This document shows positions 1 to 6,764 of a stretch of DNA of 64,000 nt, piece after piece; position 1 is the first letter of the stretch, and every line of letters starts with the position of its first letter. The position numbers and the translations under genes are program-made. This stretch comes from Phragmitibacter sp965284365. GTDB taxonomy: Bacteria > Verrucomicrobiota > Verrucomicrobiia > Verrucomicrobiales > Verrucomicrobiaceae. The notes below the pieces were generated by a model. It saw only the letters and a list, made by a program, of their open reading frames with translations. It ran no database searches and was not told the DNA's origin. The DNA lies in contig OZ260079.1 in NCBI GenBank assembly GCA_965284365.1, positions 6,200,001 through 6,264,000 on the forward strand, given 5' to 3'.

Positions 1-344
1 ATACCCCAAACAGCGGAGACACCATGGACCCTGACAAGGATGGAATGTCAAATCTGCTCGAATATGGCGTGCGATCAAACCCCAATCTGGCAGGCAAACC
101 GATCTACCCGCTGGTTACAGTGACTGCCACCACCATCACGCTGACTTATCAGCGGGACCTTGCTCGTCCGGAAATCACGATGACTTTGCAGGAGTCTTAT
201 GATCCCCGGAGCGGTTGGACGGATCTCACTGACACGCTCGTCGGCAGCCCCGGGGGTGTGGAACTCCGGAGAAGAGTTGTGCCCATTCAAGCCGACGCGC
301 CGCGATTCTTCCGGCTCAAGGTCTCGCGTCCGTTGGTCCCCTAG
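1..344 (+). CDS. C-terminal end of a secreted verrucomicrobial protein (partial)
   Basis: The reading frame is open from the left edge and stops at 344, so only the last roughly 114 codons of a larger gene are present. The visible part opens with a calcium-binding-like acidic motif (D-P-D-K-D-G-M-S-N-L-L-E-Y) and ends in a beta-rich stretch closing with F-F-R-L-K-V. This arrangement is the usual C-terminal module of large secreted or surface proteins in Verrucomicrobiota. The same module closes the subtilase at 50063-52237, where the motif is D-P-D-S-N-G-L-A-N-L-A-E-Y and the end F-F-R-L-A-V. The catalytic or binding part lies outside the window, so no function can be given. Confidence 0.7.
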   Translation, partial: TPNSGDTMDPDKDGMSNLLEYGVRSNPNLAGKPIYPLVTVTATTITLTYQRDLARPEITMTLQESYDPRSGWTDLTDTLVGSPGGVELRRRVVPIQADAPRFFRLKVSRPLVP

Positions 345-357
345 CCTCCCCATCGAT

Positions 358-522
358 ATGCCTTACCTGCGCGCGCCACGTGTGATGCTTTGTCTGTTGG
401 CGTGGGCACTCTTGGCCCTACCATCGAATGCCGACTGGGTGGCCACGGGTCAATTCTCCTACACAGACCGACTCTATGATATGACTGGCTTCACGCTTCA
501 GTCGTCTCCATCCTGCGATTGA
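358..522 (+). pseudogene. short secreted ORF, probably a truncated gene
   Basis: An ATG at 358 opens a 54-codon frame. It starts with a clear signal peptide (hydrophobic run V-M-L-C-L-L-A-W-A-L-L-A-L-P, then S-N-A-D) and continues with about 30 residues resembling the start of a mature secreted protein (D-W-V-A-T-G-Q-F-S-Y). The frame then stops abruptly, 86 bases before the sugar transporter start. A full signal peptide with almost no mature domain suggests the 5' remnant of a gene whose body was lost. A genuine small secreted peptide is the alternative. No family was recognised. Confidence 0.4.
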
Positions 523-608
523 GCTGGCAGGACAAAGCGTTTTTTGCAGCCGTTGTGCCGAACGGTGACGATGAAACAGGTAGCGCACGCCATGCGCGCC
601 GCGCTTGT

Positions 609-1955
609 ATGTCCAACCGCCTCTTCTACTGGTCGCTGACCTCCGCCCTGGCCGGGTTCCTCTTCGGCTTTGATACGGTTGTCATCTCCGGGGCAGAGCA
701 AAAAATCGAATCGCTCTGGGGTCTGAGCAAAGGCATGCATGGCCTGGCCATCGCATCGGCTTTATACGGCACCGTGTTGGGGGCGCTTCTTGGCGGGTGG
801 CCGACTGACAAGCTGGGCAGGCGCTGGACGCTCTTCTGGATTGGGATCCTCTATTTCATCTCTTCCGTCGGCAGCGCCCTAGCACCGGAAGTTTGGAGCT
901 TCATCGGTGCGCGGTTCATAGGCGGTCTGGCGGTTGGGGTTTCCACCATCGCAGCGCCACTTTATATCTCCGAGATCGCTCCACCTGACAGACGGGGTCG
1001 TCTAACTGCCCTGTTTCAGTTCAACATTGTGCTCGGTATCGTGATCGCCTTTGGATCCAATGCGCTCATTGCTGGCACGAGCGAACATGACTGGCGCTGG
1101 ATGCTGGGCGTGGAGGGCATCCCCGCCCTCATCTACACAGCACTCTGCCTGATCATTCCAGAAAGCCCACGCTGGCTCCTTACCGTGCGGAAAGACCGCG
1201 CCAAAGGCATCGCTACCGAGCGTCTCATCAATCCTCAGTCCACCGACGCGGAACTGCACGCCCTCGCAGATCGCCTCATCGCTTCGGGTGAGCATGCCCA
1301 CGGTGGCCCACGCGAACCGAGCGACTTCTGGAGCGCCCGCTGGCGTATTCCGGTCAGCTTGGCATTCCTGGTGGCCTTCTTCAATCAGCTCTCCGGCATC
1401 AATGCCATTCTCTACTTTGCTCCACGCATCTTTGAACTCACTGGCCTCGGTGCCAGAGCCGCGTTGCTGCAGTCCATAGGCATCGGCGTCACCAACCTCA
1501 TATTTACCTTCGTCGGCCTCTGGCTCATCGACCGGCTCGGACGCCGCACCTTGCTCTACATTGGATCGTTCGGTTACATCATTTCCTTGGGGCTCTGCGC
1601 CTGGGCATTTTATACGGAGCATTACAGCATCGTCCCCGCGTGCATCTTCGCCTTCATCGCCGCCCACGCCATCGGCCAGGGCACCGTGATCTGGGTGCTC
1701 ATCTCGGAGGTCTTTCCCGACAAACACCGCGCCGCGGGTCAGTCTCTCGGCAGCTTTACGCACTGGTTCTTCGCTGCCGCGCTTACCACAGCTTTCCCTT
1801 CGATGGTCGGCCACCTCGCCCCCGGTGGCATCTTCCTCTTCTTCTGCGGCATGATGGTGCTCCAACTCATATGGGTGAAACTCATGGTCCCTGAAACCAA
1901 AGGCGTACCCCTGGAAGAAATCCAGGCGAGGTTGGAACGGCCAGTGAAGGCGTGA
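609..1955 (+). CDS. sugar porter family MFS transporter
   Basis: This 448-residue inner-membrane protein has the hallmarks of the sugar porter family (XylE/GlcP/GalP type, proton-coupled hexose or pentose uptake). They are G-F-D-T-V-V-I-S-G-A in helix 1, D-K-L-G-R-R after helix 2, P-E-S-P-R-W-L before the central loop, N-Q-L-S-G-I-N-A-I-L-Y-F-A-P in helix 7, D-R-L-G-R-R in the second half and P-E-T-K-G at the C-terminus. The frame is open from a TTG at 519, but ATG 609 (M-S-N-R-L-F-Y-W) puts helix 1 at the expected distance from the N-terminus and is preferred. The substrate cannot be told from sequence. The hypothetical gene at 2042 follows on the same strand. Confidence 0.9.
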   Translation: MSNRLFYWSLTSALAGFLFGFDTVVISGAEQKIESLWGLSKGMHGLAIASALYGTVLGALLGGWPTDKLGRRWTLFWIGILYFISSVGSALAPEVWSFIGARFIGGLAVGVSTIAAPLYISEIAPPDRRGRLTALFQFNIVLGIVIAFGSNALIAGTSEHDWRWMLGVEGIPALIYTALCLIIPESPRWLLTVRKDRAKGIATERLINPQSTDAELHALADRLIASGEHAHGGPREPSDFWSARWRIPVSLAFLVAFFNQLSGINAILYFAPRIFELTGLGARAALLQSIGIGVTNLIFTFVGLWLIDRLGRRTLLYIGSFGYIISLGLCAWAFYTEHYSIVPACIFAFIAAHAIGQGTVIWVLISEVFPDKHRAAGQSLGSFTHWFFAAALTTAFPSMVGHLAPGGIFLFFCGMMVLQLIWVKLMVPETKGVPLEEIQARLERPVKA

Positions 1956-2041
1956 GGCAGGTAGTGACTTGACTATGGACAGCGTACCACACCAAGCTTT
2001 ACGCACCGATAAAGTTTAGGTCTAATGGCGGGAACCGATCC

Positions 2042-2497
2042 ATGGCCGACATGACCTTGCTGGAAATGCTGACGCGCCTCGCGTTCACTGTCGGCTGTAC
2101 CGCCGCAGCCATCTGGGCATTTTATTCGTTCGCGGTTGTGTGGGAACAGCGCAAACAGCGGCTTCAGTCCGCCCGACCACATCCACTGGACGAGCTGTTC
2201 CGCGCTGGCTGGGATTACATTGTAGACGGCACCTTGGCCGCCAAGCTCATCTACCTCGGGCCGCCGGAGGATTTGAATACCATGTTCATTCCTTATGAAG
2301 TGGACATCATGCCCGGCCATCGAAAGGAAGTGGAAACGCTTCTCTATGGCTCAAGCCTCCACCAAACGAGCGACGACGAACGCGTCTGCTATCGTTCCCG
2401 CGCCGATGCCAGTGTCATGCTGAAAGACTCCGAGGTGCTCATCCATTACGATGCCTCGCAGGAAGACCGCATCACGATGAAGGCGATGTTTCCGTAG
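2042..2497 (+). CDS. hypothetical protein with one N-terminal membrane helix
   Basis: This 151-residue protein begins with a hydrophobic helix at about residues 8-32, followed by positive charges (E-Q-R-K-Q-R), so it is probably anchored with its soluble part in the cytoplasm. The soluble domain is mixed alpha/beta and acidic, and no catalytic motif is visible. It starts 86 bases after the sugar transporter and could share its transcript. I do not recognise the family. Confidence 0.6.
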   Translation: MADMTLLEMLTRLAFTVGCTAAAIWAFYSFAVVWEQRKQRLQSARPHPLDELFRAGWDYIVDGTLAAKLIYLGPPEDLNTMFIPYEVDIMPGHRKEVETLLYGSSLHQTSDDERVCYRSRADASVMLKDSEVLIHYDASQEDRITMKAMFP

Positions 2498-2517
2498 CCG
2501 GGCAAACCGGGACAGGC

Positions 2518-3276
2518 TTACGTATCCGTCGATACATCATCCCAAGCTTGATCCATATAACCGATCAGCCAATTGAGCACATAGTGCCGCTCCATCACGA
2601 CGCCGCCATCAAGCTTGGCCGGCGCTGGCTGGCCCTTGATGCGGGCATCTGTGGTTGCCCAGTGGTAACGGTAAATCAGATCCGCTTGATCCAGGATCTC
2701 CGGGAAAGGCCTCAGCTTCGCATCCTTGATGAATTGCGCCGTATCCCGATCGCGGAAAATCCCAGCCAGCTTTGGCACATCGCAAATGGCCTCCGGCTTC
2801 GGCAGTTCTTCCAGATAACCAAGCGACCATAGCAGCACCCAGACACACTCGTATTTCCACGCAAAGTTGATCCTGTCCTGCTGGCTGGGATCAGCGTCCT
2901 TGAGAAACTTTTCTTCCGCAGGGGTGAAGAACTCCTCAGCGCCATACTTCTCTACCAGTGCATCAATCTTCGCCTGATCAAGCCCCTCCCCTTTCACCGC
3001 GCAAATCACCAAGGCGATAGCCCTATGCGCAATTTCTTCCGTGGTGCGTTTCTTCGCCTCCGTGGAATCTTCGATCACCGGCAGATGCTCCATGACCGGC
3101 ACCCCTTCTTTCTTGAGCCGATCCATCGACCGCTGCTTCCGCTCGACAGCCTCCTTCGAAGGTTCCTTTGCCTTCAGCTCTTCGATCTTCGTTTTCCGCT
3201 CTTCCGGTGATTGGCCCACGGCAATGGACGTAACAAAAAAGCAGAAAAGCCCGAGGGCAAGTTGGAGTCGGTTCAT
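2518..3276 (-). CDS. secreted DUF4272 domain protein
   Basis: This 252-residue protein has an N-terminal signal peptide (R-L-Q-L-A-L-G-L-F-C-F-F-V-T-S-I-A-V-G-Q). A charged helical stretch follows, then a region from about residue 75 that resembles DUF4272. It shows A-H-R-A-I-A-L-V-I-C, then W-K-Y-E-C-V-W-V-L-L-W-S-L-G-Y-L, then I-C-D-V and the closing R-H-Y-V-L-N-W-L. DUF4272 proteins have no established biochemical role and are usually cytoplasmic, so the export signal is slightly unusual. The next gene upstream on the same strand (3340-3768) is 63 bases away and could be co-transcribed. Confidence 0.75.
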   Translation of the reverse strand: MNRLQLALGLFCFFVTSIAVGQSPEERKTKIEELKAKEPSKEAVERKQRSMDRLKKEGVPVMEHLPVIEDSTEAKKRTTEEIAHRAIALVICAVKGEGLDQAKIDALVEKYGAEEFFTPAEEKFLKDADPSQQDRINFAWKYECVWVLLWSLGYLEELPKPEAICDVPKLAGIFRDRDTAQFIKDAKLRPFPEILDQADLIYRYHWATTDARIKGQPAPAKLDGGVVMERHYVLNWLIGYMDQAWDDVSTDT

Positions 3277-3339
3277 TGGAATGCGCTTTCTGTTTCCGCA
3301 GTCGCTGACCAGTCAGAGATCCGGTGTAATACTACTGCC

Positions 3340-3768
3340 TCACTCCACCGGAAAGCCCCGGAACACATTCCCCGCGTCCGCCGCATCTGCGAAGGTTTCG
3401 AAGTCCATGTTGCCAATGGAGAGGTTGTTTTGCACACCCCAACATTCGGATGGGATCACCCGGAACGTGCGCCCGGGATCATCCACAGCATCCACCACCT
3501 GCACAGGATGCTCCGGATCGGTGATCGTGGTCGAATCGATAATGAAGGCAAAGGTCCGCACGCTGTCATTGTCTTCCTGCAGCGCAGCCGCCACATCCTC
3601 GGGGATCATCCCGGCGAACTCCGGATCGCTCACGAACTCCACATAAGCCCGGTAGCCGTGCTCACCCACCGGCTCAGTGATTGCCTCGCACACTTCCTTC
3701 CACACCGCCTCATCAGAAAAGTCCGTGCGCAGCGCGAGCGTTTCGGCAGTGGGAGGGATGGGTTTCAT
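3340..3768 (-). CDS. DUF6924-like small acidic protein
   Basis: This acidic protein of about 142 residues is read from the ATG at 3768 (M-K-P-I-P-P-T-A-E); the frame extends eight codons further to 3792. The opening L-A-L-R-T-D-F-S-D-E-A-V-W and the internal A-Y-V-E-F-V-S-D-P-E-F recall the DUF6924 family, which I identify only from memory of its pattern. No catalytic residues are evident and the protein has neither signal peptide nor membrane helix. It lies upstream of the DUF4272 gene on the same strand. Confidence 0.6.
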   Translation of the reverse strand: MKPIPPTAETLALRTDFSDEAVWKEVCEAITEPVGEHGYRAYVEFVSDPEFAGMIPEDVAAALQEDNDSVRTFAFIIDSTTITDPEHPVQVVDAVDDPGRTFRVIPSECWGVQNNLSIGNMDFETFADAADAGNVFRGFPVE

Positions 3769-3859
3769 GAGGTGAAGTAAATAGAGAACCACTGGCGAAA
3801 TAACGAGACTACTTCTGCATGATGCGACGACCGCTAAACTGCGTCAATGGTCCTCTAAC

Positions 3860-3893
3860 AAACAAAGAGGGCGGGATTGCATCCCGCCCTCTT
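3860..3893 (-). terminator. rho-independent terminator of the ribosomal operon
   Basis: A perfect 12-bp stem (3865-3876 with 3882-3893, core G-A-G-G-G-C-G-G-G-A) encloses a 5-base loop. On the minus strand it is followed by GTTTGTT. It lies about 55 bases beyond the rpsD stop and ends the rpmJ-rpsM-rpsK-rpsD transcript. Confidence 0.85.
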
Positions 3894-3949
3894 CAAAAGG
3901 TATCTGTATCTGTGTAGCCGCTTGTGCGACTCTCTCCTGCTAGAACGAA

Positions 3950-4561
3950 CTAGCGGGAGTAAAGTTCCACGACCAACTGCTCGTTCACGAAGACGTCGAT
4001 TTCTTCGCGCTCGGGGGCACGGTTCACGGTGCCGGAGAGCTTGTCGCGATCCACGGTCATCCAGTCTGGGACCACCACGCCTTGAGTCAGGTCGAGGAAG
4101 CGATTGGCCAGCTGCTGGGAGCGTGGGGTGTTGCGGATAGCGACCACATCGCCAGGGGCGACTTGATAGCTGGAAATGTTCACGCGGACGTTGTTCACGG
4201 TCACGTGGCCGTGGCCGACCATTTGACGGGAGGCGAAGCGGCTGTTCGTAAAGCCCATGCGGTAGACCACGTTGTCCAGACGCAATTCAAGCATCTGCAG
4301 AAGGATGGTACCGGTCACGCCCTTGCGGCGGGAAGCTTCGGCGAAGAAGCGGCGGAATTGCTTTTCCAGCACGCCGTAGGTGAAGCGCAGCTTTTGCTTT
4401 TCAGCAAGGGCGATGCCGTAGTCGGAGAGCTTGCGGCGCGTATTGCGCACACCGTGCTGTCCAGGAGGGAAATTGCGGATCTCAAGCGCCTTCGAGGGGC
4501 CGAAGAGGGCCACACCGAAGCGGCGGGCGATTTTTTCTTTGGGTCCAGTATAACGGGCCAT
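3950..4561 (-). CDS. rpsD: 30S ribosomal protein S4
   Basis: This 203-residue protein is full length for S4, the 16S rRNA 5'-domain binder that initiates small-subunit assembly. Typical features are the start M-A-R-Y-T-G-P, the F-P-P-G-Q-H-G segment and the S4 RNA-binding fold from about residue 90 (L-E-L-R-L-D-N-V-V-Y-R-M-G-F, then G-H-V-T-V-N-N). It lacks the N-terminal zinc cysteines, so it is the zinc-free form. It is the last gene of a four-gene ribosomal operon. In many bacteria rpoA and rplQ follow; here a terminator follows instead. Confidence 0.97.
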   Translation of the reverse strand: MARYTGPKEKIARRFGVALFGPSKALEIRNFPPGQHGVRNTRRKLSDYGIALAEKQKLRFTYGVLEKQFRRFFAEASRRKGVTGTILLQMLELRLDNVVYRMGFTNSRFASRQMVGHGHVTVNNVRVNISSYQVAPGDVVAIRNTPRSQQLANRFLDLTQGVVVPDWMTVDRDKLSGTVNRAPEREEIDVFVNEQLVVELYSR

Positions 4562-4598
4562 GACTCAGTAGGTAGGGAACAGACGAAGGGCGGGTGAA

Positions 4599-5240
4599 TT
4601 AAACGCGGCGCGCCTTCGGCGGGCGGCAACCGTTGTGAGGGACAGGGGTCACGTCCTTGATGATGGAGACCTCGATGCCGAGGGCTTGCACCGCACGAAC
4701 GGCGGACTCACGACCGGAACCAGGTCCTTTGAGGCGGACTTCCGCTTCGCGGAGGCCGTGGCCCATGGCTTGGCGGCAGGCATCTTGAGAGACGACCTGA
4801 GCGGCATACGCGGTGCCCTTACGGGAACCTTTGAAGCCCATCTTGCCGGAGGAAGACCAGCCGAGGACATTGCCACCACGATCCGTCACCGTCACTTGCG
4901 TGTTGTTGAAGGTCGCGATGACGTGGACGATGCCAGAAAGGATGTTCTTGCTGCCTTTCGCCTTAACAATCTTGGGCTGCTCGGGGGAACCGCCATCCAG
5001 GCTGAGGAAGACATCATTGATGGTCTTCGGCTTTTCCTTTTCAGCGCCAGGAGCAGCAGGTGCTCCGGCGGCAGGAGCCGCAGCGGCGGTGGCAGCAGCA
5101 GGCGCAGGCGCCGCTTCAGCAGCGGGAGCCGAGGTTGCCTGCTCGGCAGGGGCCGGGGCAGGAGCGGGCGTCGCGGCAGCGGCTGCTTCAGGAGCAGCAG
5201 CTTCGTCAGCGGCGGTAGTATCGATATTGTCGTCAGCCAT
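4599..5240 (-). CDS. rpsK: 30S ribosomal protein S11 with long Ala/Pro-rich N-terminal extension
   Basis: The last about 120 residues are ordinary S11 (G-I-V-H-V-I-A-T-F-N-N-T, then G-G-N-V-L-G-W-S-S-S-G-K, then P-H-N-G-C-R-P-P-K). S11 is part of the 30S platform near the mRNA exit. About 85 residues precede this, made almost only of Ala, Pro, Glu and Asp, followed by a linker with K-T-I-N-D-V-F. The ATG at 5240 (M-A-D-D-N-I-D) is preferred over the in-frame start at 5276 because the latter would nearly reach the rpsM stop and adds atypical residues. Total is 213 residues against about 128 usually. The extension is low-complexity and acidic, hence probably disordered and solvent-exposed. Confidence 0.95.
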   Translation of the reverse strand: MADDNIDTTAADEAAAPEAAAAATPAPAPAPAEQATSAPAAEAAPAPAAATAAAAPAAGAPAAPGAEKEKPKTINDVFLSLDGGSPEQPKIVKAKGSKNILSGIVHVIATFNNTQVTVTDRGGNVLGWSSSGKMGFKGSRKGTAYAAQVVSQDACRQAMGHGLREAEVRLKGPGSGRESAVRAVQALGIEVSIIKDVTPVPHNGCRPPKARRV

Positions 5241-5282
5241 GGTAGTTGAAAGAGGCGGAATATTTCGCGGAGCCACTGTGGC

Positions 5283-5678
5283 TTAGACCTTGCCGGACTT
5301 GGCGTTCGGGTTGCGTTGCACACCCACGGTCTTGCGCTTGCCCTTACGAGTGCGGGCGTTGGTCTTCGTGCGCTGGCCGCGCACTGGAAGGCCACGGCGG
5401 TGACGGGTGGCGCGGTAGCAGTTGATGCTGGTGAGGCGCTTCAGGTGGGCGCCCTGCTCACGGCGAAGGTCACCTTCAACCACGATGCCCTTGGCGGCCA
5501 CGATGCGGCTGATTTCGGAAAGCTGTTCGTCCGTCAGTTCACCCGCGCGGGTGTTCGGATCGATAGCGGTTTCAGCAAGGATCTTCCGGGTAAGGGAAGG
5601 GCCAATGCCGTAAATGTAAGGGAGAGACGCTTCGATGCGCTTCTCATTCGGGATTTCAACTCCAAGCAGTCGTGCCAT
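5283..5678 (-). CDS. rpsM: 30S ribosomal protein S13
   Basis: This 131-residue protein is S13, the head protein contacting 5S-bearing 50S elements and the P-site tRNA. It begins M-A-R-L-L-G-V-E-I-P and contains the helix-turn segment Y-I-Y-G-I-G-P-S-L and the basic C-terminal part R-G-L-P-V-R-G-Q-R-T-K-T-N-A-R-T that enters the decoding centre. The length is slightly above the usual 115-125. It sits between rpmJ and rpsK with 30-45 base gaps, consistent with one transcript. Confidence 0.97.
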   Translation of the reverse strand: MARLLGVEIPNEKRIEASLPYIYGIGPSLTRKILAETAIDPNTRAGELTDEQLSEISRIVAAKGIVVEGDLRREQGAHLKRLTSINCYRATRHRRGLPVRGQRTKTNARTRKGKRKTVGVQRNPNAKSGKV

Positions 5679-5709
5679 ATATACTTAATCAGTTAGGATC
5701 AAAGATCGG

Positions 5710-5823
5710 TTAGCCTTGCCGCTGCTTGTGGCGCGGGTTTTTGCAGACGACGCGCACGGTGCCTTTCCGCCGGATGATACGGCAGGATTCGCAAAGACGC
5801 TTTACAGATGGACGGACTCGCAT
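5710..5823 (-). CDS. rpmJ: 50S ribosomal protein L36
   Basis: This 37-codon frame translates to a standard zinc-ribbon L36: M-R-V-R-P-S-V-K, then C11-x-x-C14, R-R-K-G-T-V-R-V, C27 and H32 as zinc ligands, ending H-K-Q-R-Q-G. The presence of all four ligands makes it the zinc-binding form. It is the first gene of the rpmJ-rpsM-rpsK-rpsD operon, 31 bases before rpsM. No infA or secY precedes it; upstream lie about 170 bases without a gene and then the RAYT element. Confidence 0.95.
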   Translation of the reverse strand: MRVRPSVKRLCESCRIIRRKGTVRVVCKNPRHKQRQG

Positions 5824-5996
5824 GGGTGGTTGATGGAAGGGATATCTCTAGGGCGTGCCCAAAACTCGCAAAAGGGGAAGCGAGGGGGGAGGGATGTCTA
5901 GCAGGAATGTGGGCGGGTGCAAGGGAGAAATGGCACTTTTTTATAGAATCTCGTCCCGGGGAGAAGCCTCGCAGCGGTGTGAATCATTCCTTCAGT

Positions 5997-6022
5997 AAAG
6001 GAGCGCGGCTGTCCCAGCCGTG
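5997..6022 (+). repeat. left copy of 26-bp REP-like inverted repeat
   Basis: This 26-bp sequence is an exact reverse complement of 6739-6764. It contains an internal hairpin with a CGGCTG/CAGCCG stem and a TCC loop. Confidence 0.9.
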
Positions 6023-6051
6023 AGTCCAGGACGATGCTACGTCGTGCATTC

Positions 6052-6678
6052 CTATAACTCCCCTTCCCCTCTGACCCACAATAAGAACTCCCCTGCGCTC
6101 AACCTTGCTCTCACCGGATTCTCCACAATGTATTGATGAATTTTCGCGAAGTGAGCCTCGTTTCGGACGATCCGGTCAAAATACTCCGGCTGCCATAATC
6201 TGCCCGTCTTTCCTATAAACCGATTGATCTGACCGGCGCTGAATCGCTTCCAGGAGAACAGCACCTCTTCAAGCCCGACACCGTGTCCCAAAGAAAAAAG
6301 CGCATGCACGTGATTCGGCATCACGACAAATGCCCACATACAGGTTCGCTGACCTTCAAAGTGCAGTACAACATCACGAACCAGCTGGCCACTGTGGAAT
6401 TTCTCAAGAAACAGCTCCCGTAGCCAGCATCCAGATAACCGTCTAGCACTTCGCTAAAACTGCTTGTGGTATTCGATCTCCGTTTCCACCGACCACGGTT
6501 CCGGATGCAGACTCATCCAAGCCAATTTGGCGTTTGACCAAGTTTTGAGCAAATGTGCTGGCAGAGAGTCGCCTAGCCGCCAAGTGACGAAGTAGCAGAC
6601 GCCGTTTTGCTGCCAGTGAGGAAGTCGCCGCCGATGAATTTCCAATGGCTGGTCGCCACTGAGAAAGTTCGGCTGCAT
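6052..6678 (-). pseudogene. REP-associated tyrosine transposase (RAYT), frameshifted
   Basis: The N-terminal part (6454-6678; R-R-R-L-P-H-W-Q-Q-N-G, then Y-F-V-T-W-R-L) and the C-terminal part (6052-6339; M-P-N-H-V-H-A-L-F with the HUH histidines, W-Q-P-E-Y-F-D-R-I-V-R, and the Y-I-V-E-N-P-V segment holding the nucleophilic tyrosine) belong to one protein. Between them the frame is lost by an apparent extra T in a T4 run near 6457, which creates a TAG. It is regained by an apparent missing C near 6388. The intervening reading E-V-L-D-G-Y-L-D-A-G-Y-G-S-C fits the family in the shifted frame. Sequencing error cannot be excluded, but two independent indels favour decay. Confidence 0.8.
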
Positions 6679-6738
6679 AGCGGTGCAGAGACCTGAAGGG
6701 GGGTGTCAGCGTGCTGGGTGAAAGCTAAATTCTGGTGA

Positions 6739-6764
6739 CACGGCTGGGACAGCCGCGCTCCTTT
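6739..6764 (-). repeat. right copy of 26-bp REP-like inverted repeat
   Basis: This is the exact reverse complement of 5997-6022. It ends one base before the stop codon (6765-6767) of the M16 peptidase gene. Confidence 0.9.

Larger units (their letters stand above)
5997..6764. mobile_element. RAYT/REP unit: decayed IS200-like transposase framed by inverted repeats
   Basis: A 768-bp segment is bounded by a perfect 26-bp inverted repeat (5997-6022 and 6739-6764). Each end contains a small hairpin (CGGCTG, loop TCC, CAGCCG). Inside is one transposase-like frame on the minus strand. REP-associated tyrosine transposases (RAYTs) are known to be flanked by the REP palindromes they mobilise, which fits this layout. 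The right repeat abuts the stop codon of the M16 peptidase gene, so it may also act as that gene's transcription end. Confidence 0.8.
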
